A DNA stretch of 64,000 nucleotides from Mortierella alpina (taxonomy: Eukaryota; Mortierellomycota; Mortierellomycetes; Mortierellales; Mortierellaceae), in assembly GCA_029449245.1 (NCBI GenBank), contig JANATF010000004.1:2046001-2110000 (forward strand). Direction: 5' to 3'. The notes beneath the pieces were generated by a model. That model searched no databases, was not told the DNA's origin, and was given only the letters and a program-made list of their open reading frames with translations. The translations under genes were made by a program, and so were the position numbers. The first letter of the stretch is position 1, and each line of letters opens with the position of its first letter. Positions 24,895-34,460 of this stretch are shown piece after piece.

Positions 24895-27800
24895 CTACAA
24901 CTTCTCCACATTACCACGACCTGATCGTCTGACCCGATGCGTAGTGCTGGAGCCAGCTTGAGCAATTGAAGCGATTGCAGGAGCCTTTCTCTTAATGCTA
25001 GCTGTCACGCTTGTTGCAAGGTGATTCTTCAACTCTTCCTTCTGAGTCTTCAGCTTCTTTCGATGCTGCTTCGCGACTACGTGAGGATTCGTCTTGTTAA
25101 TTCCTTTCCAATATTGGTGGACTAACTTGTCCGAGTCAAACTGTTCGTAGGGGATGAAGGAGTCTTCATTCTCCGAGTATCCCTTCCAATGAACCTTATA
25201 AAGCAATTGGTCGTCTTCTAAGCTATGTCCTAGAATCGACTCAACTTCGTAGCTCTCCTCAGAGGGCTGCGCCAGGTCTTGGGTTACTACGTTCAATTGC
25301 TCAGGAGCATAATGACGAGGCAAAATGTCACACGTTGCGTCTTGCAATTCATAAGCACCAAAGCTCGTTCGTCTCACTACTTTAAAAGGGCCGTCCTTTT
25401 TAGGAACAAGAGCACCCTCAGCAACTGGATCGATCGCCATGACAAATGCGCCAGGTTGAATTTCACGGATGGTATGCGAGTTGTTGAATTTATCAATCAT
25501 TTTCTTTTGGTTGTCTGAACTAATGTCAGAAAGTGCAGGAAATATCAAATGAGTCAAGTATAATAATCTTTTCTCTAAATCATCATCAGATAGCAAGCGA
25601 CTGTCCGCAGCTGTGAAATTTGATATCCCAGGAAACGCTCTACCGTAGAACAAAGAGAACGGTGTAGAGTTATGAAGCGAGACAATTCTCGTGTTCATTT
25701 GAAGTTGAACCATGGGTAAGTGCACATCCCAATTAGTGGGGTTAGCTTCAATGTTTTTACGAAGAATGTCCTTCATTGACTTGATATGCCTCTCTGCTAC
25801 TCCGTTACCTCGAGGGTGATACGGTGTAGACAGACGATGATCAATTGTAAGTGTCTTTGTCATTTCTTTGATAATGCTGTTGACGAACTCTAGCCCATTG
25901 TCACTTTGGATGATTTTCGGAAAGCCGATATCACAAAAGAGACGGAAAAGGCGCTTACTAACTGAAGCAGCATCCTTGGTTCTCAACTCAAATAGAAATA
26001 CAAATCTAGTACAGACATCAACGACTAATAATGCATATTCATAGCCATTAGTGATCAGCGGAAATTGCGCCAAGTCTATAGCCACGTGTTCACCAGGTAA
26101 TTCTGCGTGAATGGCTTTTAAAGGGTGATAGCCTTTTCTTGCGATATTGTACCGCTGACAAGATGAACACGATTTAACCCAGAGGACACAGTCCTCTTTC
26201 AATCTGGGCCACGTTTTATTGTCTTGATGGATCATGTTCACCATTGCTGTAGCCCCTAAATGACCAAAGGAATGCGTCTTCTCCAAAATCTCTCTTCGCC
26301 TAGATTTCTCAGGAACGTGCCAACTCTCAGGATCAGGAATTTGATGCATGAAAGACAATGCAGGCAACTGCACCCCTTCTGGAGATGTTATGCTATCAGG
26401 AGTCATTCGAAGAGCAAAGTCTACAGAATCAATTGTCTCTGGAACAGATGACACACTGGTCATGGCAGCATTACTCTTTGAATGCTTCACGATAGCTGAC
26501 CTTTTATCTTCTGGCCATAATTCTTCAGGAAACGCTCTGGATAAAGTGTCAGGGATCACATTCAATATTCCAGGACGATGAATGATTTCAAAGTCATAGC
26601 TGAAGATAGTTTCACGCCAATCAGCCATTATGTTTGACAAACATTTCTGATCCATCAGAAAGGTCAACGGCTTATGATCTGTGAATAAGGTAAAACGTCT
26701 GCCCCACAAATAGTAGTGAAACTTCTTTAAAGTAAAGATGATTGCTAGTAATTCCTTTTTATAAGCCGGATACCGCTTCTCATGATCACGCAAAGCACGC
26801 GAAGTGAAAGAGATATAATTAATCTTACTATCGTCTTTTTCGCCTAATGGTAACTGATAAGCCATACCAGCAATCCCTTCATTAGAAGCATCCGTTCCTA
26901 CATACATATGCAGTGTCCAGATTACTTGTTTCAATATAGGAGCATACGGAAATAGCTTTTTAATACCCTCAAAGCACTTCATCTGCAAATCATTCAGTAC
27001 GAAGCGACCTTTAGCATTGCGCAAAGATTCGAGTGGACCAGCAATAGGACCATATAAAGGCAAGTACTCTCGGAAGTAGTTAAACATTCCCATGTATCTT
27101 TGTACTGCCTTGTTGTTGGTAGGTGGGGCCCATTGTGAAATGTTGGCCACCTTCTCAGGATTTATTCTCCTTCCTTCCTTGTTAACAAGAAATCCTAACA
27201 ACATGATCTCTGTATGAAAGAGATGACATTTCTGACGATTGAGGATGAGCTTCGCTTGCGTCAATCTGTCCACAATTATTTTCGCTTGCTCTAAATGATC
27301 CTCCTTCGTATGAGAGAAAATAACCGTATCATCAACATAGATGCCAGCGAACTGGAGGTCACCGAGGAGGTAAGACATGCCTCTTTGAAAGATGCTCGTC
27401 ATTGGTTTCAAACCAAAGGGAGCTCTTGCAAACATGTACTGTTTTCCTTCATAGGTGAAAGCTGTATACGGCTGACTTTCTTTTGAAAGTGGCAGTCGAT
27501 GGTACGCTTGCGTCAGATCAAAGGTAGAATAATACTTATGACCAGCAGCCTTTTTGAGTAGATCTGGAATCAGTGGCAACGGGAACGTGTCTGATTTTAA
27601 CAATTGTTTGTTCAGCACTCTCGGGTCTAGGCACACTCGGTACTTCAACACTTTACCATCCATATCTCTTCTGGCTGCTAACGTCAGCGAGTTATTATAG
27701 GGATTGCCTTTCGGCGCAAGGACGATGACACCATCATCCCCCCATTGTTTGATCTGACGTGCGACCTCTGCACCTTGTGAATGTGCATGGAACGGCCTGG

Positions 27801-30087
27801 ATTTGACATTAATTACGCAGTCTGCCGGCAATTTCAACTCTACTTTCAGGATCTCAAGCTCACAATAGCTTTTGGGATCGATTGCAGAGTTGCGCTCCAG
27901 TGCAGGTTCCAGTTCCTTCAGGAAATGTGCCTTGTCCGCTAAGAACTCGGGCGTGTTTTCTGTGTCAGGAACAGCATCTGGCAAGATAGATGGTTTATCA
28001 TCATCATAGATCCAGATATCAGTCAAAGGAGGCGGTTTGGGCATGCGGACACCTCCGACATAGTACCCAAAGCGAGGAAACAAGTCCATGCCGATATAAA
28101 AATCGTAATAAGGTATGTTCATAACACTTATTTGACACGAAACCGATCTGTCATTACACACAAGATCAACTTTGTCGCATGTAAGCATGTTTTCAGCTTT
28201 CATTCCAGCTTCTCCTAACTCAATTGGTCCTGGTAGCCTGGCTACTTTGATTCCCATCTCTCTAGCAATGGCTAAATCGATATACGAATCTGTGGATCCA
28301 CAATCAAGTACAGCGGTAAGTTCTTTGCCATTGGCATATATCTTTACCGAAATGCGATTATCACCTTCTTGAGCACCTCTGAAAGCACAAAGTCTCTTTG
28401 TTGGTGTATAAGGATCAAATTCAGCGAAATAGCGGGCAACATCAGCATGTTTATTGATATGAACATCATTAATCTTCTCCGCTAAAATAGTGTCCAAGCT
28501 CGAACTACGGATCATATCGACCTCTTGAGTCATGGCGGCCAAACGCTTGGCATGGACAGGCTGCAGTTCAATAACAGCAGGCGCCTTCTGCATGGCCGAC
28601 ACCGAACGGATATGGCCATGAGCAGACGACTTGTGCTTCTTGAACTGAGGTCTCAGTTCAGGATGCAATACGTAGCATTGGGCTGGAGCATGGGTGCTGG
28701 AAGTGCACCTCTCCTTGCTACAAGGCTGGCGAGTATCCTTGCGAGGATGCTTGCCCTTGTTAGGCTGCGGGATCGCGGGCTTCTTCACAAAAGCAACCGG
28801 AGTGGCCGACTGACTCGCAATCTCAATGGACTTGAATCGGGCTTTAAACCACTTGGCCCAATCAGTCTTGCGACCTGGAAATTGGGTGCTGTCAGCACGG
28901 ACACAATCCAAAAAGGCGGCGACATTGGGTAAGTCAACCATCTTTGGATACTTTGCCGTGATAGCCTTCTGTCCCTCATCAGGCAACCCAGCAAACAAAG
29001 ACTCTATGACCAGAGTTTCGTAAGCCGAGTCCTTAAGTCCTGACGCTTCCATCAACAATTCGACTTTGCCCGCATAGAGGTGGACGTCGGTGAATGTTGC
29101 AGTGTCGAGGGCGAAAACCTGCTTGACAGCCTCCGACTTAAGAAGGTCAACGCGAAAAAGCTCGCGCACACACTTCTCAATCGGAAACCAAGTGTCAATC
29201 GACGTATAGTCGAAATACACTGGTCCATCTGCCTCCTGCACGGCCTCCATTTGGGTTGCCAAGTCCTTGCCCATTGTCACGAGTGACTCCTCCAACAAGC
29301 GTACCTCGATGCCGGCTTTTCTAAAGGCCTTCATCATGTACTGGCTTGCTAGGATCGCAAACAGGCTGCCGAGATGCAACTTATAAAAGTCGCGGAACTC
29401 TCGCAAAAACCTGTTGATCACTCGCACAATCTCCAAAGCTGCCAGGTCTTCCTTGCCCTGCAATTTCAACTTGAATTCTGGCTCGTCAGGGAAGCTTTTA
29501 GGAAGCAGTCTCGAGAAGTCAATCTTCTCGCTGTTTTGGAAAACAGGAACGACTTTTTCCTTCAAGCAGCGCCTGATGTCGCAATGCCAGATGCTCGCCG
29601 AATTAAATTGGGCGACCAATGATCCTGACGCTTCATCTGCGTCCTGCACGTCCGAAGCCGGCGACTGCTGCTCATCTCGATATTGATGATCGAGAGGCTG
29701 CGGTCGCATTTGCATCCAGTGTCGATGCACCGTGTCGAAATCCCTAACAGCATTGTCGAGATCTCGTTGGGCATCTTCCACTTTCGCATCATGCTTAGCT
29801 GCATTACGCCGACGTTGAGCATCAGTGAGGGTTGCATCCTTGCTGTCGAGCTGCTTTAGTTTGCGCACGGCAACTTTAGTGTCCATGTAGCGACTCAAAG
29901 CATCCTGCTTATCCCTGTTGGCTTCCTCGACCTCCCTCTCCAACTTCTGGAACATGGAAAGTTTGTCATCCGAAGCATCGATAGACCATACGTCCATATC
30001 AGCTTCCCCAGTATGCGCTGAGGGTGGATCACCAGATGCCATTACGACGTCCTCAGGAATAGCTGAGGCACTATCGTTAGAAGCCAT
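24895..30087 (-). CDS. gag-pol: Element F1 Gag-Pol polyprotein, 1730 aa, chromodomain at the C-terminus
   Basis: Starts at the ATG at 30087 (MASNDSASAIPEDVVM). The Gag region (1-470) has a predicted coiled coil (FQKLEREVEEANRDKQDAL) and ends in a knuckle with unusual spacing, CSKERCTSSTHAPAQC (CX4CX4HX4C). The protease motif is VLDCGSTDSY near 592, with Cys where Ser or Thr is usual. The reverse transcriptase has YVDDTVIFS near 917. RNase H has VGTDASNEGIAG and TDHKPLTFL. Integrase has the HHCC finger (HSFGHLGATA to CSSCQRYN) and D,D,E (AIDLAQ, SDNGLEF, GVAERHI). A chromodomain (YEVESILGHS to DSFIPYEQF) lies near 1611-1660. No frameshift is needed. Confidence 0.95.
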   Translation of the reverse strand: MASNDSASAIPEDVVMASGDPPSAHTGEADMDVWSIDASDDKLSMFQKLEREVEEANRDKQDALSRYMDTKVAVRKLKQLDSKDATLTDAQRRRNAAKHDAKVEDAQRDLDNAVRDFDTVHRHWMQMRPQPLDHQYRDEQQSPASDVQDADEASGSLVAQFNSASIWHCDIRRCLKEKVVPVFQNSEKIDFSRLLPKSFPDEPEFKLKLQGKEDLAALEIVRVINRFLREFRDFYKLHLGSLFAILASQYMMKAFRKAGIEVRLLEESLVTMGKDLATQMEAVQEADGPVYFDYTSIDTWFPIEKCVRELFRVDLLKSEAVKQVFALDTATFTDVHLYAGKVELLMEASGLKDSAYETLVIESLFAGLPDEGQKAITAKYPKMVDLPNVAAFLDCVRADSTQFPGRKTDWAKWFKARFKSIEIASQSATPVAFVKKPAIPQPNKGKHPRKDTRQPCSKERCTSSTHAPAQCYVLHPELRPQFKKHKSSAHGHIRSVSAMQKAPAVIELQPVHAKRLAAMTQEVDMIRSSSLDTILAEKINDVHINKHADVARYFAEFDPYTPTKRLCAFRGAQEGDNRISVKIYANGKELTAVLDCGSTDSYIDLAIAREMGIKVARLPGPIELGEAGMKAENMLTCDKVDLVCNDRSVSCQISVMNIPYYDFYIGMDLFPRFGYYVGGVRMPKPPPLTDIWIYDDDKPSILPDAVPDTENTPEFLADKAHFLKELEPALERNSAIDPKSYCELEILKVELKLPADCVINVKSRPFHAHSQGAEVARQIKQWGDDGVIVLAPKGNPYNNSLTLAARRDMDGKVLKYRVCLDPRVLNKQLLKSDTFPLPLIPDLLKKAAGHKYYSTFDLTQAYHRLPLSKESQPYTAFTYEGKQYMFARAPFGLKPMTSIFQRGMSYLLGDLQFAGIYVDDTVIFSHTKEDHLEQAKIIVDRLTQAKLILNRQKCHLFHTEIMLLGFLVNKEGRRINPEKVANISQWAPPTNNKAVQRYMGMFNYFREYLPLYGPIAGPLESLRNAKGRFVLNDLQMKCFEGIKKLFPYAPILKQVIWTLHMYVGTDASNEGIAGMAYQLPLGEKDDSKINYISFTSRALRDHEKRYPAYKKELLAIIFTLKKFHYYLWGRRFTLFTDHKPLTFLMDQKCLSNIMADWRETIFSYDFEIIHRPGILNVIPDTLSRAFPEELWPEDKRSAIVKHSKSNAAMTSVSSVPETIDSVDFALRMTPDSITSPEGVQLPALSFMHQIPDPESWHVPEKSRRREILEKTHSFGHLGATAMVNMIHQDNKTWPRLKEDCVLWVKSCSSCQRYNIARKGYHPLKAIHAELPGEHVAIDLAQFPLITNGYEYALLVVDVCTRFVFLFELRTKDAASVSKRLFRLFCDIGFPKIIQSDNGLEFVNSIIKEMTKTLTIDHRLSTPYHPRGNGVAERHIKSMKDILRKNIEANPTNWDVHLPMVQLQMNTRIVSLHNSTPFSLFYGRAFPGISNFTAADSRLLSDDDLEKRLLYLTHLIFPALSDISSDNQKKMIDKFNNSHTIREIQPGAFVMAIDPVAEGALVPKKDGPFKVVRRTSFGAYELQDATCDILPRHYAPEQLNVVTQDLAQPSEESYEVESILGHSLEDDQLLYKVHWKGYSENEDSFIPYEQFDSDKLVHQYWKGINKTNPHVVAKQHRKKLKTQKEELKNHLATSVTASIKRKAPAIASIAQAGSSTTHRVRRSGRGNVEKL

Positions 30088-30831
30088 GCGGTAATAAAAA
30101 GCAAAGGCGAAAAAGGAGGTTCAAGCGATACCAAGACTGGACTTTTATTATGCCAACAGTTTCGATGCTCAAACACTACAGCTTACAGTCTATAGGATGA
30201 TTACACGAGACTTCCCTACTATAGGTCTTGTCTCTAACACACCAAGTGATAGTCGAAACACACACAAGGAATACTTGGCGTCAAATGACTTTGCAAGTAA
30301 AATTATCGGTCGAAGCTCAGCTGCTTGAGGAAGAATTTTCCGGTAGCTGGAACTCAACAACACGACAACAATTAAGACTTTCTGGCGGAGCTAACCGACA
30401 ACAGAGAGAATGATTTGCTGATGGCACTAGCCAATCAGCAGAGAGGATGATGAATTGCAGGCGGTGAATACCGTCAAACAATCAAAATGATTTGCCGTGG
30501 TAAATACCAAGAACAAATGCAAAGATTTGTGGTGGTTGAAAACAACACTGGAACACGGCGCACTGGATATTTCCAAGAACAACGGATCACGCAGTGATGT
30601 GCAGCCAATACACAAAAGAGCACACAAGTTCAATCTTCGAAACAGGATTCAACAGGAACAAGCCTATTGGGTCTTTTTCTGGATCTTGCTTGAGCAATGA
30701 TAAACGACAAAGGAGAGGTCCCAATTGCAAACAGTGAAAGATGGATGATAGAATCTCAATGGATGCAAATCAAACACACTTGAAGATGGATGCAATGGAT
30801 GGATGCCGACTCTTTAGTACGTTGAAAAAAA
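30088..30831 (-). other. Element F1 5' leader without a canonical primer-binding site
   Basis: 744 bp from the 5' LTR to the Gag ATG. Directly after the LTR the element strand reads TTTTTTTCAACGTACTAAAG, with no TGG. F2 has the same junction. No gene is seen. Priming may be by an internal tRNA site or by self-priming (inference). Confidence 0.75.
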
Positions 30832-31044
30832 TGTGATATTCTCTAGGGGTAAACTTACAATACTAAACTGGGGACTGAAGTCAACGAGAACAAGAGAGGG
30901 TTTTATTGTGGACAGGGATCTGGAGGACTTATATAGCTCCTCCAGACACCGGTCACGGGAACTCTTAATAATCGTAGAAGTAAAAAGGGACGTGCGACTC
31001 AGGTACATACGTGCCTGGGCCCCACACCAGCATAAAACACCACA
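30832..31044 (-). repeat. Element F1 5' LTR
   Basis: 213 bp, identical by eye to 24042-24254, and followed by the ccctc duplication and the resumed pol of element K. Confidence 0.95.
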
Positions 31045-34000
31045 CCCTCCTCTACCCGCTCAAAAAATACGACCTCATCCTCGGAAAGCCCTGGCTCACC
31101 GAACTCAATCCTCACATCAACTGGCGCACCAACGACCTCCATTTCGACTTTCAGGGCACGAGCGTGCTTTGGACGTGTCGAGGGTTCGCTCCTTCATCCA
31201 TCACCTCCAAGTCTCGCGGAATGCTCCTCAGTCACATGCACTTTCACGCTCTTACCGCTCAACCTGGCAGCGAGGTCTACCTCGCCCTCGTGAAAATAGC
31301 AAAACACACTCAACCCTCCCCAGACATTCCTGCGGATGTTCAACCCCTTCTCAAGGAGTTTGGCGACGTCTTCCCCGACACACTCCCCGACGGCCTCCCT
31401 CCAGACAGAGGTGACGCTATGAAGATCGAAACCGACCCCAACGCTGACCCTCCGGTGCGACCTGTTATCCGCCTATCCATTGCGGAGCTGGATGAGCTCC
31501 GGAAACAGCTCGACGAGTTACTACGCAAAGGATTTATCAAGCCTAGCACATCGCCCTACGGTGCGCCGGTACTCTTCGTCAAGAAGAAAGACGGCTCTCT
31601 ACGGTTGTGTGTAGACTATCGAGGCCTAAACCGTATCACGCGCAAAAACCGCCACCCATTGCCGCGCATCGACGAGCTTATCGATAGGTTCCGTGGAGCA
31701 CGTTATTTCACCAAGCTCGATTTACTGTCTGGATACCATCAGCAACGCGTGTTTGAACCCCATACTCACAAGACCGCGTTCCGTTGCCGCTATGGCCACT
31801 TCGAATTTAATGTTGTTCCATTCGGTCTCACTAACGCCCCAGCCTCGTTCTCCAACATGATGCTCAAAGTATTCAACCCGGTCCTTGACAAATGGGTCGT
31901 CATATATCTTGACGACCTACTGATATACTCCAAGACCAAGGCCGACCATCTCCGCCACTTAAGAAGCGTCCTATCCCTGCTCCGGAGCAACGGCCTCTAC
32001 GTGAAATTGAGCAAGTGCTCATTCATGCAAGAACAAACAGAATTCCTGGGCCACGTAATTTCCAAAGACGGCGTCCACACCAATGCCGGTCTCGTGAAGG
32101 CAATCACAGAGTGGCCGCGACCCAGCAAGCAAAAAGAGGTCCAGCAGTTTGTTGGTCTGGCCCAATTTTATCAGCAGTATATCGAAAATTTTGCTTCCAT
32201 TGCTCTACCTCTGACAGCATTACTAGGAGAAGGCGTCCCTTTTTTCTGGGATGATGACACGGAACGCGCGTTTACTGATCTCAAAGACGCGATTAGCAAA
32301 GCGCCGGTTCTCAGGATCTTCGACCCCGATCTACCATCCACTGTGGAGACCGATGCCTCCGGATTTGCTATTGGCGCAGTGTTGTTCCAGACAGACTCGA
32401 ATGGTGTGTCCAGGCCAGTTGCCTTCACCTCTCGAAAGCTCAATTCGGCCGAGAAAAACTACCCGACCCATGAGCAGGAGCTACTAGCAGTCGTCCACGC
32501 ACTGAAAACTTGGCGATATTACCTTGACGGCTCCCACTTCATCGTGTACACAGACCATGCCACGCTCCGACATTTCCCCACACAGCCCAAATTGACGCGC
32601 CGACAGGCGAGATGGATGGAGCTCCTGCAGGAGTATGATTTCGATTTCAGATACAAGCGAGGAGCCGACAACATCGTGTCTGACGCCTTGTCGCGACGAC
32701 CGGACCATCAAGATCCCCCGCCTTTGTCGCTCAACTCGTTAAACATCACGCTAGACCCGGGCCTAAGGCAGCGCCTGATTGATAGTTACGCCGATGATCC
32801 CAAAATCGGTCCTATCTATCGAAGCTGCCTTCAGGGAAGTTGCCCACCTCGTTATTTGCTACATGAAGGCCTCCTCTGTGTGATACGCCACAATCAGACC
32901 CTTGTATGCATACCTCAAAAAGCTGATATCCGCCTCTCCCTTCTACACGATTCCCATGATTCTGCTATCTCCGGTCACTTGGGCTTCCAGAAAACATACG
33001 ACCAGCTCCGACGCATTGTGTACTGGCCCCAGATCGTACGAGACACCAAAACATATGTCGAGACATGCGAAGGTTGTCAGCGCAACAAGCCCAGTCACCA
33101 GCGGCCTGCCGGACTTTTACAGCCCCTTGAGATACCAGCTCAGCGATGGGAGACAGTGACCATGGACTTCATTGTCCAGCTCCCCAAGACACCTCGAGGC
33201 CACGATGCCATAACGGTCTTTGTAGACAAGCTATCAAAGCAGGTCCACTTTGCCCCAAGCAAAACAACAGATACAGCTTCCGATGTGGCCCGCCTATTTT
33301 TCGACAACGTGTTCCGACTTCATGGTATGCCCACCACCATCGTGTCCGACCGCGACACCAAATTCACCAGCCGGTTTTGGAAGGAGCTTCACCGCTTACT
33401 CGATGTAAAGCTCGCTATGTCCACAGCGTTCCACCCGCAGACTGACGGCCAGACAGAGAGAGCGAACCAGACCCTGGAAGAAATACTACGTGCTTTCGTC
33501 GACCAAAAACAGACCAACTGGGATTTATTGCTGACTGCAGCCGAATTCGCCTACAACAACTCGATCAACGCCTCCACTGGATACTCGCCCTTCTTCTTGA
33601 ACATGGGTTTTCACCCCAGGGTTCCGACGTCCCTCCTCCAATCGCAAACAAGTTCAAATCCCAGCGTGCAAGCGTTCATCGAATCCCAAGGCGCCACTCT
33701 ATCTCTGGCACAAGACCAAATACAGCGAGCCCAAACACGACAGGCGCAGAACGCGGATACTCGCCGCCGAGACCACAACTTCGCCATCGGAGACCAAGTG
33801 CTCCTCAACACTGATAATATTACCGTCTCCGCAACAAGAAATCAACCCACAAGGAAGCTACAACCTAGATTCATCGGTCCATATACAATCATTGAGCAGC
33901 ACTCCCCGGTCTCGTTTCGGGTCGAGCTACCACCGTCCATGAAGATACATGATGTCTTCCACGTCGATCGGTTCCGAGAATACAAACCTTCCCCAGAATC

Positions 34001-34172
34001 ACTCGGACCCCGCGCACCATCACAACCACCTCCAGAGATCATCGACAATGAGGAAGAGTATGAGGTAGAAACGATACTCGATCACCAGCACCGGAACCGG
34101 CGAAAAGAATACCTAATCAAGTGGAAGGGATACTCAAGGGAACAGTCGACTTGGGAACCAGGAGCAGCTTAA
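31045..34172 (+). pseudogene. pol: Element K Pol, part 3 (RT-RNase H-integrase-chromodomain)
   Basis: Resumes as LYPLKKYDLILGKPWLT and runs open to the stop at 34172. The reverse transcriptase has FVKKKDGSLRLCVDYRGLN and YLDDLLIYS. RNase H has VETDASGFAIGAVLF and YTDHATLRHF. Integrase has the HHCC finger (HDSAISGHLG to CEGCQRNKP) and D,D,E (TMDFIVQ, VSDRDTKF, QTERANQ). The chromodomain EEYEVETILDHQ to STWEPGAA is close to the stop, so the tail is shorter than in H. Apart from the three insertions I see no disabling change, which makes K a recently broken element. Confidence 0.9.
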
Positions 34173-34259
34173 CTCATTGCAAGCAGATACTGAGCAAGTA
34201 CAAGCGCGATCATGGCCTGTAATTTTTTTTTCGCGATCCTTTTTTTTAACACGGGAAGG

Positions 34260-34459
34260 TGTAACAGGAGTTGAGGGTGTATCGTATGGGACAAGAACAA
34301 GGATAATGCCAAGCCGTAAGAGACTGGAACGCGACCATGCTTGGTCCCACACAAAGATAGATAAATAGATGGTTGCCCCCTCTGTAATAAGATCAGACGA
34401 TTCTCACCCAAGCTCCCCTGATCCCAGCCCCAGAACCCCCACTTGCTTTAGCTATTACA
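34260..34459 (+). repeat. Element K 3' LTR (200 bp) with polypurine tract
   Basis: TGTAACAGGAGTTG to GCTATTACA. Its first 8 bases match the G/H LTR start. The tract ACGGGAAGG (34251-34259) abuts it. The 87 bp between the pol stop and the LTR hold two T runs. The right flank gcagt (34460-34464) should be the TSD; the partner is outside the window. Confidence 0.88.
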
Positions 34460-34460
34460 G

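Larger units (their letters stand above)
24042..31044 (-). mobile_element. Element F1: complete chromodomain Ty3/gypsy retrotransposon, single Gag-Pol ORF
   Basis: LTRs 24042-24254 and 30832-31044 (213 bp) appear identical. The 5-bp TSD is ccctc (24037-24041 and 31045-31049). A 1730-codon ORF is intact. A G-rich polypurine tract precedes the 3' LTR, but no TGG primer site follows the 5' LTR. It is probably recent and possibly autonomous. The coding sequence is visibly AT-richer than the neighbouring elements. Confidence 0.96.
22291..34459 (+). mobile_element. Element K: chromodomain Ty3/gypsy retrotransposon broken by D, a solo LTR and F1
   Basis: Plus-strand element seen from the end of gag to its 3' LTR. 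Insertions are D at its left visible edge (in the zinc knuckle), a solo D LTR (23004-24012) and F1 (24042-31044). The pol frame rejoins at both internal junctions. K itself interrupts the pol of element J, whose frame resumes at 34461. Its 5' LTR and gag start lie left of the window, beyond D. Confidence 0.88.
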
